A stretch of DNA of 24,000 nt, taken from Pusillimonas sp035515275 (GTDB lineage Bacteria; Pseudomonadota; Gammaproteobacteria; Burkholderiales; Burkholderiaceae_B). The stretch lies in NCBI RefSeq assembly GCF_035515275.1, contig NZ_DATJBQ010000024.1, positions 1 to 24,000 on the forward strand, written 5' to 3'. Below are positions 12,788 to 22,362 of this stretch, piece by piece. Under the pieces are notes generated by a model, which saw only the letters and a list, made by a program, of their open reading frames with translations, did no database searches and was not told the DNA's origin. Made by a program: the position numbers and the translations under genes. Position 1 is the stretch's first letter. The number at the start of each line of letters is the position of its first letter.

Positions 12788-15481
12788 ATGCGCACCGATA
12801 CCGCCCCATCTATTTCCCGGCACGACTATCAGCCCTACCCATATCGCCTTCCACAGGTGTCGCTCCAGTTTGAACTGAACGAAAACCTCACCCGGGTATG
12901 CGCCAGTTTCGAGATCGAAAGCACCGAAAAGGTATTGCCGCCGCTGATACTTGATGGGCAAGAATTGAGCCTGATTTCAGTAAAGATCGACGGGGTGGTT
13001 CTAGAGGCCGGCGATTATCAGCTTAATGCCGAAACGCTCACCCTATTTCCCGCCCAACCCCGCTGCAGCGTTGAAATTATTAGCGAATGCAGGCCCGTCG
13101 ACAACTCGGCCCTGATGGGGCTTTACGTTTCCGGAAGCAGCCTGTTCACGCAGTGCGAAGCCGAAGGGTTTCGCCGCATCACCTGGTTTCCCGACCGCCC
13201 CGATGTCATGTCGCGCTATACGGTCACGCTTCGGGCCGACAAGGCCGCGTACCCGCAATTGCTGTCCAATGGGAATCTGGTGGCAAGCAGCGACCTCGAC
13301 GGCAACCGTCACGAAGCCGTTTGGGAAGACCCCCATCCCAAGCCCAGCTACCTGTTCGCCCTGGTGGCCGGCGACTTCGACTGCCTAGAGCGCCGTATCC
13401 AAACCGGCGATGGGCGCGAGGCCCTGCTGCAGATATACAGCGACAAGGGCGCCAAAGAAAAAACCCATTGGGCGCTGGATTGTCTGCATCGTTCCGTGCA
13501 GTGGGACGAACAGCGTTTCGGCCTGCTGCTCGACCTTGACCGCTTCATGGTGGTTGCCGCGCGCGACTTCAACATGGGGGCAATGGAAAACAAGGGCCTT
13601 AACATTTTCAATTCATCGTATGTGCTGGCCGACCCCGACACCGCCACCGACGCCGCCTACCACGGCATTGAAAGCGTTATCGGCCACGAGTACTTTCATA
13701 ACTGGACCGGCAACCGCGTAACCTGCCGCGACTGGTTCCAGCTGTCGCTCAAAGAGGGCCTTACCGTCTTTCGAGACCAGGAGTTTTCGGCCGACATGAT
13801 GGCGCAGGGCCTGTCTGCAGAGGCCGCAAGCAGTGCACGAGCGGTTAAACGCATTGACGACGTCACGGCATTGCGCATTGCACAGTTTCCCGAAGACGCC
13901 GGCCCCATGGCTCACCCTATCCGGCCCGAAAGCTATCAGGAAATCGCCAACTTTTATACTGCCACCATCTACGAAAAAGGCGCCGAAGTCATACGGATGC
14001 AGCACACGCTGCTGGGCGAAGAGGCTTTTCAAGCCGGCATAAAAGAGTATTTTGGGCGCCACGACGGCCAAGCCGTTACCTGCGACGATTTTGTCGACGC
14101 CATGGACTCAGTCTATCGGCAGCGCAACCCCGGCAAATCATTAGACGTTTTCCGTCGCTGGTATTCGCAAGCGGGCACACCCCGCGTGCAGGTCAGCCTT
14201 GACTACACCCCCCAGACACGCAGTTGCCGCATCACGCTGCGCCAACATTGCGCCCCGGTGGGCATCGAAAAACTGCAGAGTCCACCCCTGCAGAAGCAAC
14301 CGCTGCATATACCGTTTGCGCTCGGACTGCTCGACCGCCAAGGCCGGCCGCAAACGCTGCATCACGAAGGACGCGCCGTCGAAACAGTGGTTCTCGACCT
14401 ATGCGCCGAAACGCAAAGCTGGACCTTCCCCGACATAGCCGAACCGCCGGTGGCTTCGCTGCTGCGAAACTTTTCGGCGCCGGTTATTGTCGAGTACGAG
14501 CGAGACGACGCCGAGCTGGCCCTGCTGGCACGCCACGACACCGACCCGTTCGCACGCTGGGAAGCCGGCCAGGAGCTGGCTTCGCGCCAATTGCTGGCAA
14601 TGGCCGATGGCTCGACCATTGCGCTCGGCGGCTCGGCATCTGTACTGGTCCAGACCTGGCGGGCCCTGCTGCAAGACCCGGACATCAGCGACGCCTATCG
14701 TTCGCAGGTGCTTACTTTGCCCGCCACCAAGGTGCTGCTCGAAAAAACCGACCCCGTGAACCCGCTTGCCGTGGCGCAGGCACGTGAAGCTTTGCGGGCT
14801 GAGCTTGGCCGCGAACTGGCAGAGCTCTGGCTGCAAACCTACCAGGCGTGCGTCCGCGCCGAATCCGACCATTACAGCCCCGACGCGATTTCGTCCGGGC
14901 GTCGCGCCCTGAAGAACCTGGCTTTGGCCTACCTGGCTGCCGGCAAACATCCCGAAGCCCAGAGCATGGCCGAGGCACAATACGAAAACGCCCTCAACAT
15001 GACCGATCGCATGGGCGGGCTCTGGGCCCTGGTCAGCCAAGGCGAAACCACGGCCGCAACGCAGGCACTACAACATTTTTACGAACAGTGGCAGCACGAC
15101 CCGTTGGTCATCGACCGCTGGTTCGCCCTGCAGGCCACGGCCGGCCATACCCGCAGCGACACCGTGCGCGCCCTGATGCTCCATCCGGCGTTTACACTGC
15201 GCAACCCGAACCGTGCCCGCTCGCTTATTTTTCAGTTTTGCCTGAACAATACGCTAGGCGTGCATCGGCCCGAGGGCTATGACTTCTGGGCGGAACAGGT
15301 GCTGGCCCTTGACGCGCTCAACCCCGAAATCGCCGCTCGCCTGGCTCGGGCCTTCGACAACTGGGCCCGGTATATTCCAGAAAACCGCGATGCTGTGCAG
15401 CGGGCGTTACAGCGCATACAACAACACGAACCACTGTCTCGCAACGTGGCCGAAATCGTATCCAAAGCTTTGAATCTCTGA
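12788..15481 (+). CDS. pepN: Aminopeptidase N (M1 family)
   Basis: Cytoplasmic zinc aminopeptidase that removes N-terminal residues from peptides during protein turnover. It is 897 aa, similar to E. coli PepN (870 aa). Motifs are GAMEN (264-268, substrate amino-terminus recognition) and the zinc site HEYFHNW with Glu about 20 residues on (His300, His304, Glu323, in LKEGLTVFRDQEF). The C-terminal helical half (for example NLALAYLAAGKHPEA, FNPxxARSLIF-like LRNPNRARSLIFQF) is also typical. ATG 12788 is chosen because the protein then begins just before the conserved RHDYQPYPYRLPQVSL; an extension to 12692 adds 32 atypical residues. No Shine-Dalgarno is evident at 12788. fbp follows 12 bases after the stop. 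Confidence 0.95.
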   Translation: MRTDTAPSISRHDYQPYPYRLPQVSLQFELNENLTRVCASFEIESTEKVLPPLILDGQELSLISVKIDGVVLEAGDYQLNAETLTLFPAQPRCSVEIISECRPVDNSALMGLYVSGSSLFTQCEAEGFRRITWFPDRPDVMSRYTVTLRADKAAYPQLLSNGNLVASSDLDGNRHEAVWEDPHPKPSYLFALVAGDFDCLERRIQTGDGREALLQIYSDKGAKEKTHWALDCLHRSVQWDEQRFGLLLDLDRFMVVAARDFNMGAMENKGLNIFNSSYVLADPDTATDAAYHGIESVIGHEYFHNWTGNRVTCRDWFQLSLKEGLTVFRDQEFSADMMAQGLSAEAASSARAVKRIDDVTALRIAQFPEDAGPMAHPIRPESYQEIANFYTATIYEKGAEVIRMQHTLLGEEAFQAGIKEYFGRHDGQAVTCDDFVDAMDSVYRQRNPGKSLDVFRRWYSQAGTPRVQVSLDYTPQTRSCRITLRQHCAPVGIEKLQSPPLQKQPLHIPFALGLLDRQGRPQTLHHEGRAVETVVLDLCAETQSWTFPDIAEPPVASLLRNFSAPVIVEYERDDAELALLARHDTDPFARWEAGQELASRQLLAMADGSTIALGGSASVLVQTWRALLQDPDISDAYRSQVLTLPATKVLLEKTDPVNPLAVAQAREALRAELGRELAELWLQTYQACVRAESDHYSPDAISSGRRALKNLALAYLAAGKHPEAQSMAEAQYENALNMTDRMGGLWALVSQGETTAATQALQHFYEQWQHDPLVIDRWFALQATAGHTRSDTVRALMLHPAFTLRNPNRARSLIFQFCLNNTLGVHRPEGYDFWAEQVLALDALNPEIAARLARAFDNWARYIPENRDAVQRALQRIQQHEPLSRNVAEIVSKALNL

Positions 15482-15493
15482 CAGGAGCCTCTT

Positions 15494-16507
15494 TTGAACA
15501 ACCGTAAAACACTGACCCAATATCTGGTTGAACAGCAGCGCACTCATCAAACTGTGCCCGCCGAAGTTCGGCTCTTGATCGAAACAGTTGCCCGCGCCTG
15601 CAAGGCGATCGGCCATGCCGTCAGCAAGGGGGCACTGGGTGGCGTGCTGGGCAGCCTCGACAGCGAAAACGTGCAGGGCGAAGTACAGAAAAAACTCGAT
15701 GTCATGTCGAACGAAATTCTTTTGGAAGCCAACGAGTGGGGCGGCCACCTGGCCGCCATGGCCTCCGAAGAGATGGAAACCATCCATCGTATTCCCAACC
15801 GTTACCCCAAAGGCGAATACCTGTTGTTGTTCGACCCCCTCGATGGCTCATCGAACATCGACGTCAACGTGTCGATCGGCACTATTTTTTCAGTCTTGCA
15901 CGCGCCACAAGACGCTGCCGGACGCGACATTGAAGAGGCCGACTTCCTTCAACCCGGCAGCCAACAGGTCGCGGCGGGCTATGCAGTATATGGGCCGCAA
16001 AGCATGCTGGTCTTAACGTTGGGCAACGGCGTGGCCGCCTTTACGCTCGATCGCGAAATGGGCACGTGGCGCCTAACCGAAGAAAACCTCACCATACCGG
16101 AAGACACCTCGGAATTTGCCATCAACATGTCCAACATGCGGCACTGGGAGCCGCCTGTCAAACGCTATATTGACGATTGTCTGGCCGGTTCCACCGGGCC
16201 GCTGAACAAAGACTACAACATGCGTTGGGTGGCCTCAATGGTGGCCGACGTACATCGCATCATGACGCGCGGCGGCATTTTCATGTACCCGCGCGATGAA
16301 CGCAGCTCGGGCAAGAAAGGCAAGCTGCGCCTTATGTACGAAGCCAACCCCATGAGTTTCATTGTTGAACAGGCCGGCGGTGCCGCGCTGGACGGTGAAC
16401 AACGCATTCTCGACGTCAAGCCCGAAGCCCTTCACCAGCGCATCGGCGTCATTCTGGGCTCCAAGAACGAAGTCGACCTGGTGCGCCGCTATCACCAAGA
16501 AGACTGA
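15494..16507 (+). CDS. fbp: Fructose-1,6-bisphosphatase class 1
   Basis: Hydrolyses fructose 1,6-bisphosphate to fructose 6-phosphate in gluconeogenesis. It is 337 aa, near the 332 aa of E. coli Fbp. The metal/phosphate site is FDPLDGSSNID (113-123); NPMSFIVEQAGG and KLRLMYEAN near the C-terminus are also family features. The start codon is TTG at 15494, supported by AGGAG (15483-15487) six bases upstream and by the usual N-terminus NRKTLTQYLVEQQR. It begins 12 bases after pepN, so the two are probably cotranscribed. Confidence 0.95.
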   Translation: MNNRKTLTQYLVEQQRTHQTVPAEVRLLIETVARACKAIGHAVSKGALGGVLGSLDSENVQGEVQKKLDVMSNEILLEANEWGGHLAAMASEEMETIHRIPNRYPKGEYLLLFDPLDGSSNIDVNVSIGTIFSVLHAPQDAAGRDIEEADFLQPGSQQVAAGYAVYGPQSMLVLTLGNGVAAFTLDREMGTWRLTEENLTIPEDTSEFAINMSNMRHWEPPVKRYIDDCLAGSTGPLNKDYNMRWVASMVADVHRIMTRGGIFMYPRDERSSGKKGKLRLMYEANPMSFIVEQAGGAALDGEQRILDVKPEALHQRIGVILGSKNEVDLVRRYHQED

Positions 16508-16530
16508 AACCACACGCCGGCAAAACACGC

Positions 16531-16558
16531 TGCACCGGCCGGCCCCGCCGCCGGTGCA
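16531..16558. terminator. Hairpin between convergent fbp and qor
   Basis: TGCACCGGC (16531-16539) pairs with GCCGGTGCA (16550-16558) around a 10-nt loop. Neither strand has a proper T-tract. Its place in the 57-bp gap between convergent genes suggests a 3'-end role for both transcripts. Confidence 0.45.
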
Positions 16559-16564
16559 AAAAGC

Positions 16565-17545
16565 TTAGTCTGGCAACAGAACCGTTGCGCCGGTGGTTTC
16601 CCGTGAAGCCAGGGCTTCATGCGCCCGGGCTACATCGCGCAGGGCAAAGCGCTGGCCGATTTCTATCGTGATCTTTCCCTTGCCGACCAGATCGAACAGC
16701 TCTTTGGCGGCGGTAGCCAGCTTTTCCTGCGTGCTGACGTAATCGGTAATGGTGGGGCGTGTCAGGTATAACGAGCCCTTTGCAGCCAAAATACCCAGGT
16801 TAATGCCTTCGACCGGCCCCGAGGCGTTACCGAAACTGACCATCAACCCTCGGGGCTGCAGGCAGTCGAGCGAAGCCACCCAGGTATCTTTACCCACGCC
16901 GTCGTAAACGACCGGCACCTTGCGGCCCTCGGTAAGCTCCATTACCCGCTCAACGACGTTTTCACGCGTGTAATCAATCACCTGCCACGCTCCATGACGT
17001 CGTGCCAGCTCGGCCTTTTTGGGGCCCGAAACCGTGCCGATCAGCCGCACGCCCAAGGCGCGCGCCCATTGACAGGCAATCAGGCCGACCCCCCCGGCAG
17101 CGGCATGAAACAAAATGGTTTCGCCTCCCTGCAAGCGATACGTCTGACGGAACAGATACTGAACAGTAAGCCCCTTGAGCATCATTGCGGCGGCGGCGTC
17201 GAAATCGACCTTGCGCGGCAGCTTGACCACTTGCCAAGCCGGCATGGTGCGCGCCCCGGCATAAGCCCCCAAGGGACTTTGCGCGTAAGCCACCCGATCG
17301 CCCACCTTGAGATGTGTGACCCCTTTGCCTACGGCCGCAATCGTACCTGCCGCCTCAAAGCCCAGACCATGTGGCAAGGGGTGGCGATACAAGCCCGTGC
17401 GAAAGTAAATGTCGATAAAGTTGAGCCCCACCGCTTCCTGCTTGATGGTGACTTCGCCTTCAAGCGGATCGGGCACCTGCTGGATGATCAATTCCATCAC
17501 CTCTGGCCCGCCATTGCGTGAAATTCGTATCGCTTCGGTCTTCAT
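16565..17545 (-). CDS. qor: NADPH:quinone oxidoreductase (zeta-crystallin/Qor type)
   Basis: Zinc-independent medium-chain dehydrogenase/reductase, 326 aa (E. coli QorA is 327). The N-terminal catalytic domain has VGLNFIDIYFRTGLY and GLGFEAAGTIAAVG. The NADPH-binding fold has FHAAAGGVGLIACQWA (147-160). The zinc-binding cysteines of alcohol dehydrogenases are absent, as expected for quinone reductases. It likely reduces quinones to limit redox cycling. It starts at ATG 17545 behind a G-rich region and is about 50 bp downstream of the HerA-like gene on the same strand, so cotranscription is possible. Confidence 0.9.
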   Translation of the reverse strand: MKTEAIRISRNGGPEVMELIIQQVPDPLEGEVTIKQEAVGLNFIDIYFRTGLYRHPLPHGLGFEAAGTIAAVGKGVTHLKVGDRVAYAQSPLGAYAGARTMPAWQVVKLPRKVDFDAAAAMMLKGLTVQYLFRQTYRLQGGETILFHAAAGGVGLIACQWARALGVRLIGTVSGPKKAELARRHGAWQVIDYTRENVVERVMELTEGRKVPVVYDGVGKDTWVASLDCLQPRGLMVSFGNASGPVEGINLGILAAKGSLYLTRPTITDYVSTQEKLATAAKELFDLVGKGKITIEIGQRFALRDVARAHEALASRETTGATVLLPD

Positions 17546-17592
17546 ATGAACCGCCCCCCTATTAAAAATGCGGTGCTTGGTGCAAGAATGGG

Positions 17593-19110
17593 TTATCGCC
17601 GAGTCAAAGACCCCAGGACGCCGCGTACAAGCTTGTTTGCCGCCTGTCGCACCATGCTTTTGGCCACCGACTGAACAACGCCGTCGCGACGCCCGCCCCG
17701 TGGACCGGTTGAGCCAAAAAGGAAGTCATTGACAGCGCCGAGCATGCCATTTCGTTCGGCGCTGTTCGATTCTGCGGTGTCACCCGCCGGGGCGGACGCG
17801 GAGCCGGCCCTGCTGCCTGCGGCCGAACCGGCCTCGGCCCGACGCAACAACAGCTCGTACGCCGATTCGCGATCGACGGCCTTTTCGTATTTTCCCGCCA
17901 GCAACGACGCCTGGCGCACCAACTGCCTTTCGGCCTCGGTGGCCGGACCAATGCGGCTGCCCGGTGCCGCCATCCAGGCCCGCTGCGTGATGCCGGGCCG
18001 GCCTTTTTCGTCCAGCATGGATATCAAGGCCTCGCCCACCCCCAACTCGGTGATGGCGGCCGTGATATCGAGCTGCGGGTTAGGCCGCATGGTTTCAGCG
18101 GCCACCTTCACGGCCCGCTGGTCGCGCGGGGTAAACGCACGAAGGGCATGCTGCACCCGGTTGCCCAATTGTCCCAACACGGTATCGGGAATATCCGAGG
18201 GGCTTTGCGTAACAAAATACACACCCACTCCCTTTGACCGGATCAGTCGGACGACCTGCTCGATCTTGTCAAGCAGGGCCTTGGGCGCATCTGAAAACAC
18301 CAGATGCGCCTCGTCAAAGAAAAACACCAGCTTGGGACGATCAAGGTCGCCCACTTCGGGCAGGTTCTCGTACAGTTCGGCCAGCATCCACAACAGAAAC
18401 ACCGCATACAAACGAGGTGCCTGCATGAGTTTGTCGGCCGCCAGAATATTGACCACGCCTCGACCACTTGCGTCCACCCGCAACAGGTCATAAATGTCGA
18501 ACATGGGCTCGCCGAAGAAATGCTCGGCACCCTGCGCCTCAAGGCGCAACAGACTGCGCTGTATGGCTCCCACCGAAGCCGCTGACACGTTGCCATAGCG
18601 GCCACGTAATTCGGTCGCGCGCTCGGACACATGCTGCAGCATGGCGCGCAGGTCTTTCAGGTCGAGAATAAGCAGACCTTCATCGTCGGCCAGGTGGAAC
18701 ACGATGTTAAGCACGCCCTCCTGGGTGTCGTTGAGCTCGAGCATGCGGGACAGCAGCAAGGGTCCCATGTCGGAAACCGTTGCACGAACCGGATGCCCCT
18801 GCTCGCCGAAGACATCCCAGAACGTGACCGGGCAGGCGCCCCACACAGGTTCGGATAGACCCAACCTGTCCAGGCGCTCTTGCAGCTTGGGACTATTTTG
18901 CGCCGCTTGCGACATTCCGCTCAGGTCGCCTTTGACATCTGCCATGAACACGGGGGTGCCCAGGCGGGAGAAAGCCTCGGCCAGCACCTGCAGGCTGACG
19001 GTTTTGCCGGTGCCGGTCGCCCCCGTGATGCAACCATGACGATTGGCGAGCTTGGGAAGCATCAACACCGGAGCGTCGGCGCTTTTAGCAATAACGATTG
19101 GGTCGGCCAT
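17593..19110 (-). CDS. HerA/YjgR-like DUF853 ATPase
   Basis: 505-aa P-loop ATPase of the HerA-FtsK superfamily, closest to E. coli YjgR. Walker A is GATGTGKT (30-37) and Walker B is LVFFFDEAH (261-269). YFVTQSPSDIPDTVLGQLGNRVQHALRAFTP is the conserved sensor/arginine region. Near the C-terminus is a low-complexity Ala/Gly/Ser stretch (about 425-455), then a basic tail. HerA proteins translocate DNA, but no NurA nuclease or defence gene is adjacent, and the function of YjgR proteins is not established. AAGGTG lies five bases before the ATG at 19110. Confidence 0.88.
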   Translation of the reverse strand: MADPIVIAKSADAPVLMLPKLANRHGCITGATGTGKTVSLQVLAEAFSRLGTPVFMADVKGDLSGMSQAAQNSPKLQERLDRLGLSEPVWGACPVTFWDVFGEQGHPVRATVSDMGPLLLSRMLELNDTQEGVLNIVFHLADDEGLLILDLKDLRAMLQHVSERATELRGRYGNVSAASVGAIQRSLLRLEAQGAEHFFGEPMFDIYDLLRVDASGRGVVNILAADKLMQAPRLYAVFLLWMLAELYENLPEVGDLDRPKLVFFFDEAHLVFSDAPKALLDKIEQVVRLIRSKGVGVYFVTQSPSDIPDTVLGQLGNRVQHALRAFTPRDQRAVKVAAETMRPNPQLDITAAITELGVGEALISMLDEKGRPGITQRAWMAAPGSRIGPATEAERQLVRQASLLAGKYEKAVDRESAYELLLRRAEAGSAAGSRAGSASAPAGDTAESNSAERNGMLGAVNDFLFGSTGPRGGRRDGVVQSVAKSMVRQAANKLVRGVLGSLTRR

Positions 19111-19244
19111 TTTTCACCTTGACGATTGCGTACGATATGCTTGGGACAGGCAGCCGTAGTGTAATTCCGGCACTGATACGTTGCACGCGTTAAAATCCCC
19201 CTTTCTTATTTTGCATTTATATTGCTTTTAATTGAGTCATCCCT

Positions 19245-19976
19245 ATGGCCGGTCACAGTAAATGGGCGAACATCCAGCACCGAAAAGGTCGCCAAGACGC
19301 CAAACGAGGCAAGCTCTGGACAAAAATCATTCGTGAAATCACCGTTGCGGCGCGCGAAGCGGGCCCCGACCCGGACAGCAACCCGCGTTTGCGCCTGGCC
19401 TGGGACAAAGCCACGGCGGCCAATATGCCCAAGGACAACATCCAGCGCGCGATCACCCGGGGCGCGGGCGGCGCCGACGGCGACAGCTACGAAGAGATCC
19501 GCTACGAGGGCTACGGTGTAGGCGGGGCGGCAGTCATTGTCGATTGCATGACCGACAACCGTATGCGAACCGTGGCCGAGGTACGTCACGCCTTCTCCAA
19601 ACATGGCGGCAACCTGGGCCAAGACGGCTCAGTGGTCTTCATGTTCAAGCATTGCGGGCAGTTTATTTTCGCTCCGGGCACCTCTGAAGAACAGGTCATG
19701 GAAGTGGGCCTGGATGCCGGCGCCGACGACATCCAGACAGACGAAGAAGGTGTCATCGAAGTTACCTGTCCCCCCAGCAACTACGCCGCCGTCAAGGCGG
19801 CCTTCGACGAGGCCGGGCTTACACCCGAAGTTCATGCCGTCACCATGAAAGCCCTGAACGAAACCGAGCTCGAGGGCGACGACGCTGAAAAGATGCAGAA
19901 GATGCTTGATGTGCTCGAAAGTCTCGACGACGTCCAAGAGGTCTACACCACGGCTGTTTTCGACGAATCCGTCTGA
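19245..19976 (+). CDS. yebC: YebC/TACO1-family protein
   Basis: 243 aa with the invariant N-terminus MAGHSKWANIQHRKGRQDAKRGKLW and the segments NPRLRLAWDKATAANMPKDNIQRAI and VGGAAVIVDCMTDNRMRT. Family members have been described as transcription regulators; more recent work links them to ribosome-associated help with difficult sequences such as polyproline. The C-terminus ends in an acidic helix typical of the family. The 134-bp gap from the divergent HerA-like gene must hold both promoters, but I see no convincing -35/-10 pair. The Shine-Dalgarno is weak. Confidence 0.95.
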   Translation: MAGHSKWANIQHRKGRQDAKRGKLWTKIIREITVAAREAGPDPDSNPRLRLAWDKATAANMPKDNIQRAITRGAGGADGDSYEEIRYEGYGVGGAAVIVDCMTDNRMRTVAEVRHAFSKHGGNLGQDGSVVFMFKHCGQFIFAPGTSEEQVMEVGLDAGADDIQTDEEGVIEVTCPPSNYAAVKAAFDEAGLTPEVHAVTMKALNETELEGDDAEKMQKMLDVLESLDDVQEVYTTAVFDESV

Positions 19977-20120
19977 CGGCGGTTTCGATCAGCTCCTTAC
20001 CCAGGAAAACGCTATATTCTTGCGTAGGCTTTTTCGCGTTACGCTTTTCGATAATCCATTTGCAATCGCCGGCGCCCTAAGCGGCACCGCGTGCAACGCC
20101 ATTTTGAGCTTCCATCACAC

Positions 20121-21440
20121 ATGAAACTTCTCGTTATAGGCGGCGGCGGCCGCGAGCACGCCCTGGCGTGGCGACTGGCTCAATCGCCACGCGTTCAAAA
20201 GGTTTTCGTCGCGCCCGGCAATGGCGGCACCGCGCTGTCCGACCGGCTTGAGAACGTAAACCTTACGGCCGCCGAAGACCTCATCGAGTTCGTACGCCGC
20301 GAAGGCGTAGCGTTTACGGTGGTCGGCCCCGAGGCGCCGTTGGCGGCCGGGGTGGTCGATGCCTTTCAGGCTGCCGAGCTTAAAATATTCGGCCCGACCA
20401 AAGCGGCGGCCCAACTCGAAAGCTCAAAGGACTACGCCAAGGCATTCATGGTGCGCCACCGTATTCCCACGGCTGCCTATCAAACGTTTACCGACCCCGA
20501 CCAGGCCAAGCAATATATTCGCGAACAGGGTGCCCCCATTGTGGTCAAAGCCGACGGCCTGGCTGCAGGTAAGGGCGTGGTTGTGGCCACCACCGTCGAC
20601 GAAGCCTGTGCGGCCATCGACAACATGCTGTGCGACGCCAGCCTGGGGGCTGCAGGCGCACGCGTGGTCATCGAAGAGTGTCTGCAGGGCGAAGAGGCCA
20701 GCTTCATTGTCATGTGCGACCGGCGCCAAGTGCTGGTCCTGGCCACCAGCCAGGACCACAAGCGTTTGCTTGATGGCGACAAGGGCCCCAACACCGGCGG
20801 CATGGGCGCCTATTCCCCCGCGCCTATCGTTACGCCCGCGCTGCACAATCGCATCATGCGCGAGGTCATCCACCCCACCTTGCAGGGCATGGCCAAAGAC
20901 GGCCACCCATACACCGGCTTTCTTTATGCCGGCCTAATGATCGGCGAAGGGCCGGACGCCACTCGCCCCCTTAAGGTGCTTGAATTCAATTGCCGTATGG
21001 GCGACCCCGAAACCCAGCCCATACTCATGAGGGCCAAGGGCGACCTGGCCACGGTGTTCGAACACGCCGTCAATGGTACCCTTGAGCAGGCCGAAATCGA
21101 CTGGGACCGCCGCACCGCCTTGGGCGTGGTCATGGCCTCGGCGGGTTACCCCGAGGCACCGCGCCTGGGCGATGTCATTACCGCTCTTCCGGTCGACACC
21201 GAAACATGCACGGTTTTCCATGCGGGTACCGCCCTGCGTAGCGACGGCGTCACACTCGAAACTTCGGGCGGCCGTGTGTTGTGCGTAACCGCCCTGGGCG
21301 ACTCGGTCAAACGAGCCCAAGACACCGCTTACCAAGCCGTCCAGCAAATCCGATTTGCAGGCAGCCAGTACCGAAGCGACATCGGGTGGCGTGCCCTGCC
21401 CAACGCCGACTCGCCTGACGCCACGAACGCCAGGCGCTAA
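20121..21440 (+). CDS. purD: Phosphoribosylamine-glycine ligase (GAR synthetase)
   Basis: ATP-grasp enzyme that joins glycine to phosphoribosylamine, the second step of de novo purine synthesis. It is 439 aa (usual about 425-430). It begins MKLLVIGGGGREHALAWRL, contains KADGLAAGKGVVVA, EASFIVMCDRR, GPNTGGMGAYSPAP and EFNCRMGDPETQPILMR, and the family core ends at YRSDIGWRAL. About 15 extra residues follow. The start at 20121 is chosen from the conserved N-terminus; the ORF is open ten codons further. The 144-bp gap from yebC holds nothing I recognise. hemF starts 13 bases after the stop. Confidence 0.96.
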   Translation: MKLLVIGGGGREHALAWRLAQSPRVQKVFVAPGNGGTALSDRLENVNLTAAEDLIEFVRREGVAFTVVGPEAPLAAGVVDAFQAAELKIFGPTKAAAQLESSKDYAKAFMVRHRIPTAAYQTFTDPDQAKQYIREQGAPIVVKADGLAAGKGVVVATTVDEACAAIDNMLCDASLGAAGARVVIEECLQGEEASFIVMCDRRQVLVLATSQDHKRLLDGDKGPNTGGMGAYSPAPIVTPALHNRIMREVIHPTLQGMAKDGHPYTGFLYAGLMIGEGPDATRPLKVLEFNCRMGDPETQPILMRAKGDLATVFEHAVNGTLEQAEIDWDRRTALGVVMASAGYPEAPRLGDVITALPVDTETCTVFHAGTALRSDGVTLETSGGRVLCVTALGDSVKRAQDTAYQAVQQIRFAGSQYRSDIGWRALPNADSPDATNARR

Positions 21441-21453
21441 TAAGGAAACAACC

Positions 21454-22362
21454 ATGTCCGTGCCTATTTCCGTTGCCTACGACTATTTCACCAGTCTGCA
21501 GTCACGTATTGTGCAGGCACTCGAACAGGCCGACGGCGCTTCGTTCCAATCCGACAGTTGGGCCCGCGAAGAAGGCGGCGGCGGTTTGTCCCGCCTGCTT
21601 GAAGGCGGAGCGCTTTTCGAGCGCGCGGGCGTGCTGTTCAGCCATGTGCGCGGACGCGCCCTGCCGCCCTCTGCCAGCGCGCACCGACCGGACCTGGCCG
21701 GGCGTCACTGGGAAGCCATGGGCGTGTCAATGGTGCTGCATCCTCGCAACCCTTACGTGCCCACCGCCCACATGAACGTCCGCCTGTTCGTGGCGCGCGC
21801 ACCCGAAGACCGGCCGGGCGAAGATGTTTTCTGGTTCGGCGGCGGCCTCGACCTGACCCCCTATTATCCGTTCCAAGAAGACGTACGTCACTTTCATCGT
21901 GTCTGCCATGACGCAGTGGCGCCTTTCGGTGACGACAAATACCCCGCCTACAAAACCTGGTGCGATCAGTATTTCTTTTTGAAGCACCGCAACGAAACTC
22001 GGGGAGTGGGCGGCCTGTTCTTCGACGACCTCAACCAAAACGGCTTTGACGACAGCTTCGACCTGACCCGGGCGGTGGGCGACAGCTTCCTGCCGGCCTA
22101 CCTGCCTATTGTCGAGAAGCGCCGTGACACGCCTTACGGCGAACGCGAGCGAGACTTCCAGGCGTATCGACGCGGGCGTTACGTCGAGTTCAACCTGGTC
22201 TACGACCGTGGCACTTTGTTTGGCCTGCAGTCGGGCGGACGCACAGAATCCATTTTGCTGTCGATGCCGCCCCAGGCAGCATGGCGCTACGACTGGAGCC
22301 CCGAGGCCGGGTCGGCCGAAGCCGAACTTTACGATTATTTACGCCCACGCGAATGGCTTTGA
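21454..22362 (+). CDS. hemF: Oxygen-dependent coproporphyrinogen III oxidase
   Basis: Converts coproporphyrinogen III to protoporphyrinogen IX with O2 in heme synthesis. It is 302 aa (E. coli HemF 299). Motifs are HPRNPYVPTAHMNVR (96-110, with the conserved His), FWFGGGLDLTPYYP (127-139 region), RGVGGLFFDDL and GRYVEFNLVYDRGTLFGLQSGGRTESILLSMPP. AAGGA lies eight bases before the ATG. Its last 10 bases overlap nadD, so the two genes are probably coupled. The gene implies aerobic growth. Confidence 0.96.
   Translation: MSVPISVAYDYFTSLQSRIVQALEQADGASFQSDSWAREEGGGGLSRLLEGGALFERAGVLFSHVRGRALPPSASAHRPDLAGRHWEAMGVSMVLHPRNPYVPTAHMNVRLFVARAPEDRPGEDVFWFGGGLDLTPYYPFQEDVRHFHRVCHDAVAPFGDDKYPAYKTWCDQYFFLKHRNETRGVGGLFFDDLNQNGFDDSFDLTRAVGDSFLPAYLPIVEKRRDTPYGERERDFQAYRRGRYVEFNLVYDRGTLFGLQSGGRTESILLSMPPQAAWRYDWSPEAGSAEAELYDYLRPREWL

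Noticed and set aside
19111..19244. Possible promoter hexamers (TTGCAC, TAAAAT) ahead of yebC
   Set aside because: No pair has acceptable spacing and matches on both sides, so I did not call a promoter.
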